A stretch of DNA of 64,000 nt from NCBI GenBank assembly GCA_019044685.2, contig JAGTXX020000001.1, forward strand, positions 62,001 to 126,000. Reading direction: 5' to 3'. Origin of the DNA: Nannochloris sp. 'desiccata' (lineage: Eukaryota > Chlorophyta > Trebouxiophyceae > Chlorellales > Chlorellaceae). Positions 24,319-37,202 of the stretch are shown here, in pieces. The position numbers and the translations under genes were made by a program. How positions within the stretch are numbered: the first letter of the stretch is position 1; every line of letters starts with the position of its first letter. The notes below the pieces were generated by a model. That model did not search any database. It was given only the letters and a program-made list of their open reading frames with translations, and was not told where the DNA came from.

Positions 24319-26945
24319 TTACCTTTTGCTGCCTTTAGATGCTGCTGCAGCTGCCTTCCTAGCTAAAAATCGAGCTCGAGCTGCATCTATTGCCGCGCTG
24401 TCATGTCTCGTCTCTGCCGCTGCCGCTCCTTTTTCTTTCTTTTCATCATCTATATGCCCCCTATCTTCTTCTCTACCTCCACTTAGTCTGTTTATATCAA
24501 CACCTTGCAACTTGGGCAGCACCCTCTCCGCCACCCACCGCCCTTCAATTGGACAGACGCCACTTAAAAACACCTTCCCTGTTGATATCAATTCATGATA
24601 TACAATCCATTCAGGCAACATTCCATCTTCATCTGTAGCTAATCGAGCTGCACTATGGTGTATTTGGGCTAGAGTGGATGTTTCTCCGAGGGTGCGGTAG
24701 CCGTTGTGGAGTGGCATCCTCCGTGCTACCCTATTGGCAAAGCCTATTGTGAGAGCCTTGCGTAGAGCACGAAGGGTTTTAGAAGAAGAGAAAGAGGAAT
24801 CTTTTGGTTTAGATGAAGTAGAAGAGCCTGCTCTAGGTCTTTTAGCACTTCTTTCAGTTTCTTCTTCTTCTTTTTCTTCTTTTTCTGCTCCTCTTTCTTG
24901 CCGTTGTTCTCTATCAATTCTCATTGTATCTGCCCCACCACCACTCATCACAAGTTCCAATTGTCTCCGAACATCTCTTGCAAATCGCATCGCCCTGACA
25001 TCTATCCCTAGCTCTCTACACCAGTCTGTAGAACACCCAGCTGCATTCCACGCTTGCCACAACCTAAGTAACAGCACATGATCACCGAGGCCGTCAACCA
25101 TCATTTCATTCAACAGATACCGACCATGCTCACTTATTTGTTGGGTATTTTGTTTTAGAGTGTTGTTATTATAGCCACCACCACTGCTAATATATATATC
25201 ACCACCCCCACCAACAAGAAGTTGTTCTGGTCCCTTATTGCCTAAAAATACACTCCCTTCTGGGCTCAGCATGCATGCCACGCTCAGCATCTCATTCAAA
25301 CAATTTAGTTCTTTAGCTGCTAGCAAAGCACGAGCTAACGATGAATCCAACGGCAATGCAGCCATGTCTTTACCTAGAGACGTGATTTTACCATCACTGT
25401 CGATTGCATCGAGTACATAGAGTTGTCTCAAGGCGTCGACTAAATTTTCTTTCTGAGGTGGATCTAAAAAATCAAATTTCAGCACATCTATCTGATTATT
25501 TTCCAGATTCTGTTCTAGATTTTCTGATAACGATTTGAGATATAAAACCGCGCTTAATAGACTGGTTCGTTGTATTTCAGGCAATGCAGCACTCGGCATG
25601 TCCATTTCATATCTCTTTTTAGTATACAAACGATAACATGTACCAGGACGTGTACGTCCAGCGCGACCTGCACGCTGTGCCGCTTGGACTCTGGAAATAG
25701 GCACAACGCTTAATGATTCCATGCCCGTACGTGGGTTGTAATCCTTTTGTTTGACTGTCCCTGGGTCAATTACATACACAATTCCGTCTACAGTAACAGA
25801 TGTCTCGGCAATGTTGGTAGCAACGATGCACCGACGCACCCCTGGTGGCGGTGGAGCAAACACGCGTGATTGCATTTCTGGTGGCAACGCTGCGTACAGC
25901 GGTAGAACGAGTAAGTCACCGCATTCTTCAGGTGGGAGGGAACGGACTGTATCGTTCAAAGCACGCACAGCACGGTCAATCTCAGCTTGACCAGTTAAGA
26001 AAATCAATATATCACCTGCACTACTAGTACTAGAATCATTCGTACGAGTATCATCCTTGTTCGTACTGCCACTCGTAGCACTTCTATTTTGCAGTGGGTG
26101 GTTGCAGTGGATGTCGATCGCTGTCTCTACAGCTGCAGTTTCATAGTCAGTGATATGGTCTTCTACAGAATGGATAATTTCAACGGGGAAAATACGTCCA
26201 GGAACATCAAAGACAGGACAATTATTGAAATACGCTGCAAATTTTTTAGAGTCGAGCGTCGCCGAGGTGACTACCAGTTTAAGAGGAGGCAATTTTTGGA
26301 CTATTTCTTCTTCTGATGTTTTCTTCAGCGTATTCATGTTCTTTTTTGCAAGTACATTTCTAGGCCGCAGAGTAAGTTTCTTCAACAAAGCAAACAGAAT
26401 ATCTGTATTTAAAGATCGCTCATGAGCTTCGTCAAGTACAATAATTGAATATTTAGTTAATAGCGAATCTTCTAGCAGTTCACGTAGTAAACAGCCGTCT
26501 GTGAGGTATTTGATACGTGTTTTAGAGCTGGTACGGTCCTCGAAGCGGACAGAATAGCCTACTTCACGACCGAGTTCGACATTGCGTTCTTGAGCGACAC
26601 GGCGGGCGACAGAGACGGCAGCCTGTTAATTTTTGGCGAGTTAGAGGAGGAAATAAAAGTGGGGAAAATTTGTAATTAAAAAATGAAATATCTAATACTA
26701 TAGTGCCAATTATGCTATAACTATGTAAAACAGAAATAAACTAAAATTGAACTTACCACTCGTCGTGGCTGAGTGACGCCAATCATGCTGTTGTTGTTTA
26801 GTCCAGCTTCTAGAAGAATCTGAGAAATTTGTGTGGTTTTACCGCTGCCTGTTTCTCCAATGACTATAATGACAGAATTCTCTCTCACAGAATTTGCAAT
26901 TTCGGTCTTAAATTTGGAAATCGGAAGTTGACAGGCATCAGACAT
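24319..26945 (-). CDS. DEAH-box RNA helicase, DEAH10/DHX33-like
   Basis: Two exons, 26945-26757 and 26622-24319, give 830 aa. Motif [11 protein letters not shown], Ia [18 protein letters not shown] (across the intron), [28 protein letters not shown] and [10 protein letters not shown] are all present, followed by the DEAH winged-helix/ratchet region ([20 protein letters not shown]) and an OB-fold end. The lack of long N-terminal domains and the match around [12 protein letters not shown] place it near plant DEAH10 and animal DHX33 rather than Prp2/16/22/43. Known relatives act in RNA processing and ribosome biogenesis. The insert at ~620-670 is Glu/Lys/Ser-rich low complexity. The exact RNA target is not inferable. 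Confidence 0.88.
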
Positions 26946-27207
26946 TGTAAAAGGATTTGCGATAGCAACACAATCCTAGGCTCTATTTATACAGTCATTA
27001 TTACGTGTTAAATATTTTTAAAATTATTTATCAATAGCAATCTACAAGACCAGCCTCATGTATGGCATTTAATGTTTTTAAAGATATCACAGGATAGGCG
27101 GCACGTTCAACCGTTAGTTGAACCAACAACCTGAGAGTGCTGCCAAAGTAGACTGCTGCTAGCATCATTACAATCCATTCAACATTACACATTCACTATA
27201 AACCAAC

Positions 27208-29505
27208 TTAACTAGCTTCATTTCCTACAACACCTCCTGCTGCATCGCCACCCAACAGTGCACCTCCACCAGCAGTCGCCAGATGATCATGTGCCTCCAC
27301 TGCAGTAATATGACTAAACGCTCTATGCTGTAATCTATGCAACAACAAATAAATAAAGAAATGCATCCCTACTATATAACAAAACACCCCCAACCTCCCC
27401 AATGGATAATGACGCAATAATCGTACTATTTGAGTGGTACTTGAATCAATAAAATTAGCTCCTGTTTTGACTGCATGGCCCAAGTGACCAGGCGCATTCG
27501 CTAATCGGGCGTATGTGTCCCCTAAAGTTGATTCATCCATAGGCACAATGCCATACCCATCTTCAGTACCAATACCAATACCACTGCCGCCAGTAAGCAT
27601 CCTATCCACTGCAGCTGTTCGTCTCTTTAGGGTTTCACTTGTGGAGATGGACATCTGCCGTTCTAACTGGAGTTGGGTAGCTGCCCTGTCTGCAGTAGCT
27701 CTTTCTAATTGAGATTGTTTGGCATATAAAGCGTCGGTCGCTTCTTGAAGTCTACGCCGAAGATCAGCCGAATCTGAGGAACGAGCTTCTGCCAATTCTC
27801 TTTTTAAACTTTCATTTTTGGAGCGGAGGCGTGTACTTTCTTCGCTTGCAGCAACCGTAGCTGCTTCTGCTGCTGAGAGATCTCTACGTACCGTTGAGAG
27901 CGTGACTTCCAACTCGTCCACACGTTGTTGAACTATAGAAGAACTGCTCTCACCAACAGAGACTACTCCATTTGCTTCTGCAGCAGCAAGTCGTTGCCCT
28001 AAGTTTTCGATCTCGTGCTCTAATTCTCTACATCTTTCTTCGGAGAAACTTGCCTTTGCAGTCCTTTCGTCAAGTATTCTTTGCATTGAAGTCAACGACG
28101 CAGCTGCTTCAGCTACAGAGGTATCTAGTTCTTGTTCTCGAACTGCAGACGCTCTCCGTGCTGCTGCATGTGCTTTTCTTTCTACTTCCAACGTGGCCTC
28201 TGCTGCTTCTATCTCTTTACGTAAGGTGGCTAGTAATTGACTTTCACCCCGACTTCTATCAGCATCGTATTGAGCTTGCTCAGCTTCTCGAGCTGCAACT
28301 GCTTCTGCCAGTTGTACTGCTTTGGTATTGCTTGCATCCAGTTGTTGTTTTAGGGAGATCACTTCCCCTTCTTTTGCAGCTAGGGCGCCACGTAGTGATG
28401 CTTCTAAACTCACTCTGGCAGCTTGTTCTCTCGCTAAAGAATCTTCCAGTCTAGAAATTTCTCCCGAGCCGCCTTTATGAGCAGCGTCAGCAGCTGCCAG
28501 CATCTCTTCAAGTTGGATGTTTTCATTTTGAAGTCGTTCTACTTTCTGCTTAAGACCTTGGACGAGACGAGAGAGCCTAGCTATCTTCTCTGCTTGGGTA
28601 GGGGGAGCAGAAGTGGTACCTGAAGTAACTTTATTAGTACTAGTACTAGTATTAGCAGCAGCAGCATCAAGGTTTTCTTCATTGTCATTCTCTACAGAAG
28701 CTTCAACTGACAATGCAGGTACTTCACTGCCAAAGCTAGAAGCAATGGAAGGAGGTCCATTTGTTGGAAGAGCAGCTGAGGGAGCAACATCAGTAACAGG
28801 GGGTCCACTAGGTGTGTCGGTAGGTGCGGCTGACAATGCCGCAATTGCCGCCTCCACGTCCTCTTTTGCTTTCGTGGGAGGCGCAGGCTTTGGAGAAGCA
28901 ACAACAGGAGAACTCTCAACTATACTCTTCGCAGATGTAGGATCTGATTTTTGTGGCGGTACAGGTATAGCAGGCGGAGCTTTGTTAGTACGGGCCACTG
29001 CTGCTACGACCACCGATGATTCTCCGCCTGTTTCAGTTGGGTTTAAAGAATCTGTGCTGCCTTTTCTACTGCTGGCTGAACTACTGCGAGGCGGTCTGCC
29101 ACCTGATAATGACTTTGCGCCAACGCTAGCTCTGGGAAGAGGGCGAGCTGCCGGCATTAAAGCTACAGGTGCTGCTGTTGCTGATGGTGGTGCGACTGCT
29201 GCTGGCAACGTTGAAGCGGGAAGGTGGCCTCCAAGGTCTTGAGAACTTGGACCTCCCTCATCTCCATAGTAGCTGGATGCAGCAGATGCACTGCCTGAAT
29301 CTGCAATAAAATAGTCATTTTTGTGTGAGTTAAAAAGGGGAGCTCCAATCAAAATAGGATACTCGAGATCGTTGCCTGATCAGTTCTTACCCTGATCACC
29401 ACGCAGACCAGCTAGGACCTGCTGCTTGGACACTGTGCTGACTGCCTTCGCAGTCTTGTCCACTTTGTGCAGCAGGTCTTCTGCACTTTTCAGCCAAGAA
29501 GCCAG
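27208..29505 (-). CDS. Golgin-84/GC1-type tethering protein with apparent CTG start
   Basis: Exon 1 (29505-29391) and exon 2 (29300-27208) give about 735 aa. The C-terminus has the golgin-84/CASP-like anchor YPLGRLGVFCYIVGMHFFIY followed by LLLHRLQ. A long coiled coil fills residues ~250-600, and the N-terminal third is Pro/Ser/Ala-rich. The conserved first residues ASWLKSAEDLLHKVDK match the start of plant golgin candidate 1, but the codon where Met is expected is CTG (29505-29503), in the context AAACTGG. An in-frame TAA lies four codons upstream and no AG acceptor lies between, so no ATG can precede it. Role: tethering at cis-Golgi rims. Either non-AUG initiation or a sequence error is implied. 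Confidence 0.85.
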
Positions 29506-30186
29506 TTTAATCGATTATTTTATTTCAAAGCGATCAAGAAAAATCAGCAGGGGAGAAGCCCTGCTGGCACTACTTATTGTATTAATTCTCTGTGAATATT
29601 TGTAATGTGTTTATAGCGGTTGGCTTGATTGAAATTAACAATTCTTAAGAATTATCTCCCAACCACTTTGTTCGCAGCGCCTGCCGACTGCCAGTCCACT
29701 GGAAAAGCGAAGAGAGCTTGCCTCTACCATGTGGAGAGGCTCTATTTGGAAGAAATTAATAAATATCAAGCACGGCCATTGAGAAATTCTGATGCAGATA
29801 AATTCTGAAGACTCTCTCCTACACCTCCTGCATTTCCGACAGCTTCCAATTTTACAAGAGCAAAGAAAGGGACATTGAAGAAAAATTGAACGAGAGGAAA
29901 CTTATAATAACAGGGCATCCAGTAGATTGCTACATCCGGCAGGGATGGCAATTGGCGGTACCAGTACTGGCTATATAAACGAAAATCAACGATACATTGA
30001 GAAAGAAAGAAAAGGGTAAAGACGACAAAATGGATATTAAATGGATATTAATAGTTGCTGTTGTTATTGTTGTTGTTGCTATATTTGCATGTATTTGTCT
30101 ATCTACCAATATACGCTAGCTGCTACCGACGCTAAGAATATTCTTACTAACTTTCGTTTGTAAAATTTTCTGGAATACTAGTTAAT
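29506..30186. other. Intergenic region with unproven short coding pieces
   Basis: No full gene is supported. On the plus strand, 29679-29808 could be a terminal exon (acceptor GTTCGCAG) ending ACLYHVERLYLEEINKYQAR..., with a C-x9-C spacing, but no upstream exon with an ATG was found. On the minus strand an open frame about 30040-29766 has protein-like composition (LPDVAIYWMPCYYKFPLVQ) but no usable start. A TATA-like CTATATAAAC lies at about 29971, upstream of a 29-codon plus-strand ORF. Confidence 0.3.
30030..30119 (+). CDS. Possible 29-aa single-span membrane peptide
   Basis: A very short ORF reading MDIKWILIVAVVIVVVAIFA and then CICLSTNIR, almost entirely one transmembrane helix. A TATA-like box lies ~60 bp upstream. 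I do not recognise it. It could be a true micropeptide, the tail of an unrecognised tail-anchored protein, or a chance product of the GTT/GTTATT repeat in this stretch. Weak support only. Confidence 0.2.
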   Translation: MDIKWILIVAVVIVVVAIFACICLSTNIR

Positions 30187-31411
<1,225 letters not shown>

Positions 31412-31841
31412 CTTTGCGTAAAAGAACTAGGTTGAATTGAGAGCACGCTCTGCTAAGTTTAGGAATGATATGAACTTTGCTCTTAGTAGTAAAGCAATAT
31501 GGATGCTAGCTATCGGATGTAGCTAAGCAACCTGCTGTGACTGCAAGATTCAGAATTTGAGCTGATGCACTTGGTGGTGGTTCGACTGAAGTGACACAAA
31601 AACTCGTTTGCAAGTGTAATATAATGGCTACAATCCTGTAGATTATATCTCGATCTTTATTATGCTGTCTGAGTCACAGAAGAGTTTGAAAAAGTCAGGA
31701 TAGAGCTTGGTGTTTTTGCAGATAACAAATTTGGGTTTGAGGTACAGATTTGAAAAATTGAGGGTACAAGTCCACAGTATTGAACAGACAAAAAGTTATT
31801 TTCCCTATTTTTTACGCTTGTAGAATGTTTGATTTACATAA
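31412..31841. other. Intergenic, no gene seen
   Basis: Promoter and 5' region of the GGPP synthase (minus) and the 3' end of ALG10 (minus). A stretch near 31505-31610 has loose A/B-box-like words, but no cloverleaf can be drawn, so no tRNA is called. Confidence 0.45.
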
Positions 31842-33424
31842 CTACCATAGAAACCGAGCTACAGATCCATCGCCCCATTGAAACGGCCTCATTGCAAATA
31901 TATATAAAGTCAAAGCATTGCACACAACAAACAAGCCTGCCGTCACCGCCAATGCCGCCACTGTAGGAGTAGAACTCATCATAAATACCGCATAGAATGC
32001 AACAGTATAATACCTAAACTCGATTAAATGGGCTGGAATTAACACTATAGCCACTGTTGCAAACAGTACTCTCTCTATTGGTCGCTGCCCGGCTCTCTTT
32101 CCACAACTCCCAGCAAACAAAGCATTTAGAGCTAAAAGACTGTACATATACGCAGGAATGAGAGCGTATCGCATCCATGGGGTGCAATTGACGACTCTTC
32201 GCCACAAATAAAAGGTATAATGCCGATTATCTGCGAGCAAAAAGGGATGAACCAATGTGCCACTGAAAATCGATAGTGCTATACTAACTGCTAAACTAAT
32301 AAGCAGTGATGCCGTCTTGAATAGTGACGATGTCAATGTTTTGGCTAGTGTTCTTTCCATTGTCTTAGGTGTCCAATACGCCGGCGCTAGGCATATAGTA
32401 CAATACAGTACAAAGTACAGTGGTTGCATAAGATGACGGACGGGCACGTGATTGTCCTTGTCACCGACCACAATACCTCCATTGTACAGTATAAATCCAG
32501 CAAAGGTGAATACTACAGATATTAGTGGCCATAGTAAGCGGAGTAAAGCGGAACGGAGAGTCCATGCTCGTTGAAGAACAAGTAGAATATCGGTCACGAG
32601 GGAAGTAGAATTCCCAGTTCCTTTAGAAGTGCTGCCTTGCTTATAATGTAAAAGGCAAATTTCGATAACAGATCGGGCAGCTATAAATGCGACCCATACT
32701 GCATTGGTTTGTCTCATAAGCACAGCAAAGCCGCCCAACAAGCCAGCAAGACGGTAACGTTGTTTTCTAGCAGCAAGCCAGGCACTCAGTGTGAAAAAGG
32801 TAGATGCTACATCTGTGTAGTATAAAAAGGTGTAGAAGAAATGTAATGGGTATAGACAACACACTAAAGTCTGCAAAAAAAGAATAAAAAGAAAGAAGAA
32901 ATTCAAGAATTTAGAAACCGCCAGGAACCAACAAAGTCTACATGCATCTATTTATTTTGTCGTACCATCATAATTAACTGATTTTTCGTTCTTTTCGGAT
33001 CTGTTGCTGCGGCTAAATGGTAGAAAATTGGTACACATGCAACTGCAAGTAGCACATTCACGCTTCTAAGAATCAAAATTGAACATGACCCCAAGAGCCG
33101 ACCAACACCGGTGCCGATTAGATAAAGTCCGGGGAAGGTTGTGATCTTTGGATCCCAATTTGTCCACTGACCGTTGAAATATCTCTGAGTCTGAGGAATG
33201 TGAAAGATTTCATCCTGTTGGGGAAAGAGAGGGTGAGAGGTGAGAGTGGGCGGCAGGTGGTCAGTCGGCAGATGGGAAAATAATAAATGCAATCATGGTC
33301 TGGGTATTCTGACCAGAACACTCACCATGTATGGCTCTGGGACATGTAGAGTAATCCATTGGACTAGCACAGCTCCGAAGACTGCAAAGGTAGCAGTCAA
33401 GGTTGTAAGATTTGCTATTGGCAT
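31842..33424 (-). CDS. ALG10: ALG10 alpha-1,2-glucosyltransferase (N-glycan precursor)
   Basis: Three exons, 33424-33326, 33214-32966 and 32870-31842, give 458 aa. The family signature VPEPYMDEIFHIPQTQRYF spans intron 1, followed by WDPKITTFPGLYLIG and YPLHFFYTFLYYTDVASTFF (spanning intron 2 in part). About a dozen hydrophobic helices fit an ER membrane GT59 enzyme. ALG10 adds the third, terminal glucose from dolichyl-P-glucose to Glc2Man9GlcNAc2-PP-dolichol before oligosaccharide transfer. DNRHYTFYLWRRV is the conserved luminal segment. Its presence implies a full-length Glc3 precursor in this organism. Divergent from the ZNF830-like gene with 287 bp between starts. Confidence 0.92.
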
Positions 33425-33711
33425 TTGGCGATGTGATCTAACCAACAAGTCAAGATTGCATCATCAAATTCACTCTGTTTTAAATAATAATGTTCATTTC
33501 AACATAAAGAATCAGATTTGGAATCGTGGTTCTTCAGCAAAGCTCCTCAGAACAAAAGTTTGCTCCGAACAGGGATTCGGAGGTGACGTGGAAGCGAACA
33601 TAATTAACAGCATTGCGGATAACTGATCGCATAAAAAATCATAAAAAATCATTGACGTCGTCAGTATTTGGTCTGCACCTAGGGTACCGTGTGCGACGAG
33701 TGACAGAAACA
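33425..33711. promoter_or_regulatory. Bidirectional promoter interval (ALG10 / ZNF830-like)
   Basis: 287 bp between divergent starts. It was searched for an exon encoding the missing C2H2 zinc finger of the plus-strand gene; no Cys-x2-Cys codon pattern with a downstream His pair was found. Confidence 0.4.
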
Positions 33712-35243
33712 ATGGGAGATGAATTTAAAGACCAATTCCGTGCGGCAAAGGCTGCAAGGACTACTGTGAAGCATGTACGTGCATTCTATATTCATACAAT
33801 AACAGTGCATGTCATGATATTGCGAATTCCCTTTCTTGCCCAAACATTCTCCTCACTTTTTTTTTTAAACCCCGCTCTCTGCAGAGCAAAGAACAACTGA
33901 AAGCCTTAAAGGCCCAAAAAGCCGCTGCAGCAGCCCAACAACAAGCAGCAAAGGTAGCAGCAGGACGCGATGAAGATACAAAAAGCATGCCTCCACCGCC
34001 TCCTAGACCTGCCTCTCAGCCTCCGCCAACTGCACCACTTCAAAAACCGTCAACTGCAGCAGGACCTGGCTCGTATCACCAAGATTCACAGGGGACCCGT
34101 ATAAATGACGGTGGAGGTGTCACTACAGCGAGCATACTTCAATCTGAACCTTCAGTCAATAAACAAACAGCCGCTCAACTCAATCACAACAACAATAACA
34201 ACAACACATCCTTGGTGGATTCTAACGCTCCTCTGCCAACAGGTTTTTTTGAAGCTGTAGCAGCTGCTCAAGGTGGTCAAGGAAGCACTGGTGGTGGACT
34301 AAGTGTAGATAGAGTAGTATCAAAAGCTGCAAAATCAGGGGAAGGCTCTACTGGAGCTTCCCTAGGTGGTGATGGTGGTGGTAGAGAAGAGATGAGAAGC
34401 GGTGGCGGTGCTGGAGATTTTCTGATAGCTACTTCCCAGCTCAGTGCAATGGTAGAGACTGAACTGAATCAAGTAGCACCTGCTGTCTCACACGCACTAG
34501 GAGGTGGAACCTCTCAACAGAAGAAGAATACTGGGAATATCTCTGTAGAAGGTGGTGGTGGTGGTGGTGGTGGTGGTACAAGTAGTAGGCAGCGACAGCA
34601 ATTGCCGACTGGGTTTTTTGAGACGGTCTCAGCTGGCCCCCAAGGCACCAAAGCCTCAGTTGCAGCTGGCGTGGGTACTAAAGATCTTGATATGGATAAA
34701 GAGTTTGCTGATTTTATGAAAGAAGTAGATGTTGACGCAACAGAGACTGAAGCAGCAGCAGGAGCAGGAGCGGTAGAAGAAGAGGAAGAAGATGAGGAGA
34801 GTGCTAGACGTGCTAGAGACGATTTTGAGCAGTTGTAAGTTTGAAATGCTTCTTAAATAGCATACCTAGTATAGTATATATATCTTGTCAATTTGTTTGC
34901 CAGTGTACCTTGATTAATGGCCATTCCTTGTTGTTTTTATTTTTGTAGTGTGAGGATGGAGCGTCTTCGGGAAGTGAAAGAAGCGACTAAAACAGCAGCA
35001 GCTACGAACAGTACGACCCAGTTTGAGACTGCAGTAGAAGAGACACCAGCAAGTGCTTTAGAAATCGCTGGAGTCGTAGCAGATGATGTAGTCCCGCCGC
35101 CGAAACTTGTACTGCCTAGAAAAAGAAAAGTTTCAGAGATGGTCGCAATATTAGAAAAAGAGGGGAGTGATGACGACAGTGGAGATGAAGAAGATGGTGC
35201 TGGAATGGTAGATTGGCGTGCAAAGAAATCTGTGAAGAAGTAG
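33712..35243 (+). CDS. ZNF830-like nuclear protein without the zinc finger
   Basis: Three exons, 33712-33774, 33885-34834 and 34949-35243, give 435 aa. Recognisable ZNF830 (CCDC16/OMCG1) features: the repeated motif LPTGFFE (~residues 110 and 230), the acidic segment MDKEFADFMKEVD, a coiled Arg/Glu stretch FVRMERLREVKEATK and the terminal MVDWRAKK. The middle is Gly/Ser/Gln low complexity with poly-Pro. In animals and plants the protein begins with a short basic helix, then a C2H2 finger; here FRAAKAAR is present but the finger is absent from exon 1, intron 1 and the upstream spacer. The family associates with the spliceosome (XAB2/IBC-linked) and early embryonic cell survival. Assignment rests on short motifs. 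Confidence 0.6.
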
Positions 35244-35405
35244 GGTAATGAAATGGAATGTGTCACTGAAAACTAGCTTTTGATTCCCAACCTGCTCCAT
35301 AGTGCGTTTGTGCAGTAGATTTTATTTTGGCTTGACGTAGAGAATATAATTGAGTCATTCAATTGCAATACTATTCTATACATGTAATACAACTAAATAG
35401 GTATT

Positions 35406-35868
35406 TTACTTGGCTGCTGTCATCATTGTAATGTTATCTCCTTTTAATAAAATGCGGCCGAGTGGTTTCCGACTTTGTCTTTTAACAGAGACCTCTTCTG
35501 CCTCATCCAAAACCAAGTTCATATATTCGTCAAAACCAATTAATCTGCCCTCGACACGCATGTCGTTGTGGTCATAGAGCCAAATTTGGATCTTTTGCCG
35601 GCTTTGTAAAAACCTAAAGATCAAATTCTGTAGAGCGGGAAAGCGGAAGAGGATTAGGAAAAGAAATTAAAAGACGGCAGGATTAGGAATTAAATAGCAA
35701 CCATGATCTCCCCCACTGTTACGCGATGCTAATCAGCAGCGAGCAATGCAAGAGGGAACTCAAAAGCTAGCGAGTTGAAAGGCATAAAATAAATTTATAA
35801 TTTTCAATCAGAGGTAGATAGGAACTTACGATCGGCTGTGTCATAATCCTCTTTACTTTTGGAGCCAT
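35406..35868 (-). CDS. SmE: Spliceosomal Sm protein E
   Basis: Exon 1 (35868-35830, [13 protein letters not shown]) and exon 2 (35627-35406) give 86 aa, close to the normal ~90. The Sm1 and Sm2 motifs are clear: [19 protein letters not shown], then [19 protein letters not shown] and [13 protein letters not shown]. It is one of seven proteins forming the Sm ring on U1, U2, U4 and U5 snRNAs. The start Met-Ala-Pro-Lys fits plant SmE. Convergent with the ZNF830-like gene (162 bp between stops), which provides a TGTAA at 35383. Confidence 0.96.
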
Positions 35869-36455
35869 GTTGCTATATGTACGTGTATCTAAGGGGGCCC
35901 AGTGGCTGTTAGGGAAAAGGTAGAGGCGATGCTAAATTGAAATTTGATTTGGAGTAGAAGTGTGTTGAGTTTCAATAGAGGCTTAATTAGCGGTTTCTAG
36001 TACAAATTAACGACAGAAAATATTGTTTAAATTATTGGAACTTGCCAGTGAAGCTGTGTTAATAGCAACTTTGAAGCCTGCTGTGGTTGCCGAGCGGAGC
36101 GGCAGTGGTCACCATGGTGGGAGCACTGCAAGTACACTATCCAGTTATTTAAGTTTGCAGATACCTTCCACTTAAATGCTCGTCAATCTTGAAAAGAACG
36201 TTGCCGTGCCAGCAGGCAAGATACTAACATTAATTTAAGCTGGCAGCAGCAGCACAGCAGCGGGGGTTGAGCCTCAGCCCCCAGAAACCCTGACTTTCAG
36301 CCAGAAATGCATTGACTAAAATAAATAAATGGTAAAAAGAATCTGTCAAGAGCCATACGCCCCAACTCTGCAGCATTCAGCTAACCTTTGGTTTTCGGAA
36401 CTGATCTTCAATCCACCCTCAAAAACGTATACCTTGCGAACACTCGCGCGCCCTT
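35869..36455. other. Divergent intergenic region, no gene seen
   Basis: 587 bp between the starts of SmE (minus) and the COPI-associated protein (plus). A CA/GCAGCAGCAGCACAGCAGCG run at about 36245-36265 is simple sequence. No coding frame with support. Confidence 0.45.
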
Positions 36456-37079
36456 ATGCCAGACTACGCAACGACAGTCCCGCGTTCTGACGGCGTAGCC
36501 TCGCTCGCACCGGGAGCACCCCCACCTCCACACCATAAAGACTGGCTTTTAGTTTTCTGTCGGGTGCTCAACGTCATCACTGCCCTGTGCCTTATTCTAT
36601 GTGCTGCTGCCTTTGGAATGGCTGTCGTACTGAGAACGGGCGGCGAAGCGCCCAAAAGAGACGCATATCTCGTTTCTGGCCAGCTTGTCCGCGTATTCGG
36701 CATTGCATTATCTTTATTAGCCGTTTTTGTAGAGTCAGAGTGGCGTTTTGTTTTAAAATTAGTCCCATTGATGGATCTCTGGCTAGCGAGAGGCTTGTGT
36801 TACCTATTTATTTCTGCATTGACGTTCCGAGAAGCGTATCCAGCGGAAGAAATGACCGACTTTCAGAAGTCTTTGCAGTTATATAGAAGCGCAGCGTCAA
36901 TTTCACTGGTTTGCTGCTCGGTGGTTTACGGCATTGGCGGTGTTGTGTGTCTGGGTGCAATTAGAAAAGCGAGGCAAAGGAGGGAAGATAGATTTTTAGA
37001 AGCTGAAAGCGAATTCGAGGAATTAGAAAAAAGAAGACGAGAGCTGCAGAGGTTGCTTGGAAGGCCTTCTGAGCCATAG
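36456..37079 (+). CDS. COPI-associated / TVP15-like Golgi membrane protein
   Basis: Single exon, 207 aa. Four predicted TM helices: VFCRVLNVITALCLILCAAA, VRVFGIALSLLAVFV, LARGLCYLFISALTF and ISLVCCSVVYGIGGVVCLG. The loop ESEWRFVLKLVPLMDLWLAR followed by GLCYLF is like the COPI_assoc family (PF08507), whose members include yeast TVP15 and localise to late Golgi. The C-terminal ~35 residues form a charged coiled coil (EAESEFEELEKRRRELQRLL) on the cytosolic side. The N-terminus is Pro-rich. Role in retrograde or Golgi trafficking is by family only. A TGTAA lies at 37177, before the convergent GET2 stop. Confidence 0.65.
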   Translation: MPDYATTVPRSDGVASLAPGAPPPPHHKDWLLVFCRVLNVITALCLILCAAAFGMAVVLRTGGEAPKRDAYLVSGQLVRVFGIALSLLAVFVESEWRFVLKLVPLMDLWLARGLCYLFISALTFREAYPAEEMTDFQKSLQLYRSAASISLVCCSVVYGIGGVVCLGAIRKARQRREDRFLEAESEFEELEKRRRELQRLLGRPSEP

Positions 37080-37202
37080 AGAAGAGAGATCCCTCGAATA
37101 AAATTAGTAATATTAGTTGCAGGCACTGCTTTTTCTTAATTGCAATCTCTCTTTTAGCAAACCTCCTTCTTACACATGTAAATCCACTATTACCTTATTG
37201 AA

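Noticed and set aside
28613..29242. 209-codon open frame antisense to the golgin
   Set aside because: Mirrors the Pro/Ser/Ala-rich region of the golgin in the complementary frame; no independent motif.
31505..31610. Possible tRNA (A/B-box-like words GTAGCTAAG and GGTTCGACT)
   Set aside because: No acceptor-stem pairing or anticodon arm can be drawn; same for TTCGAATCC at ~15008.
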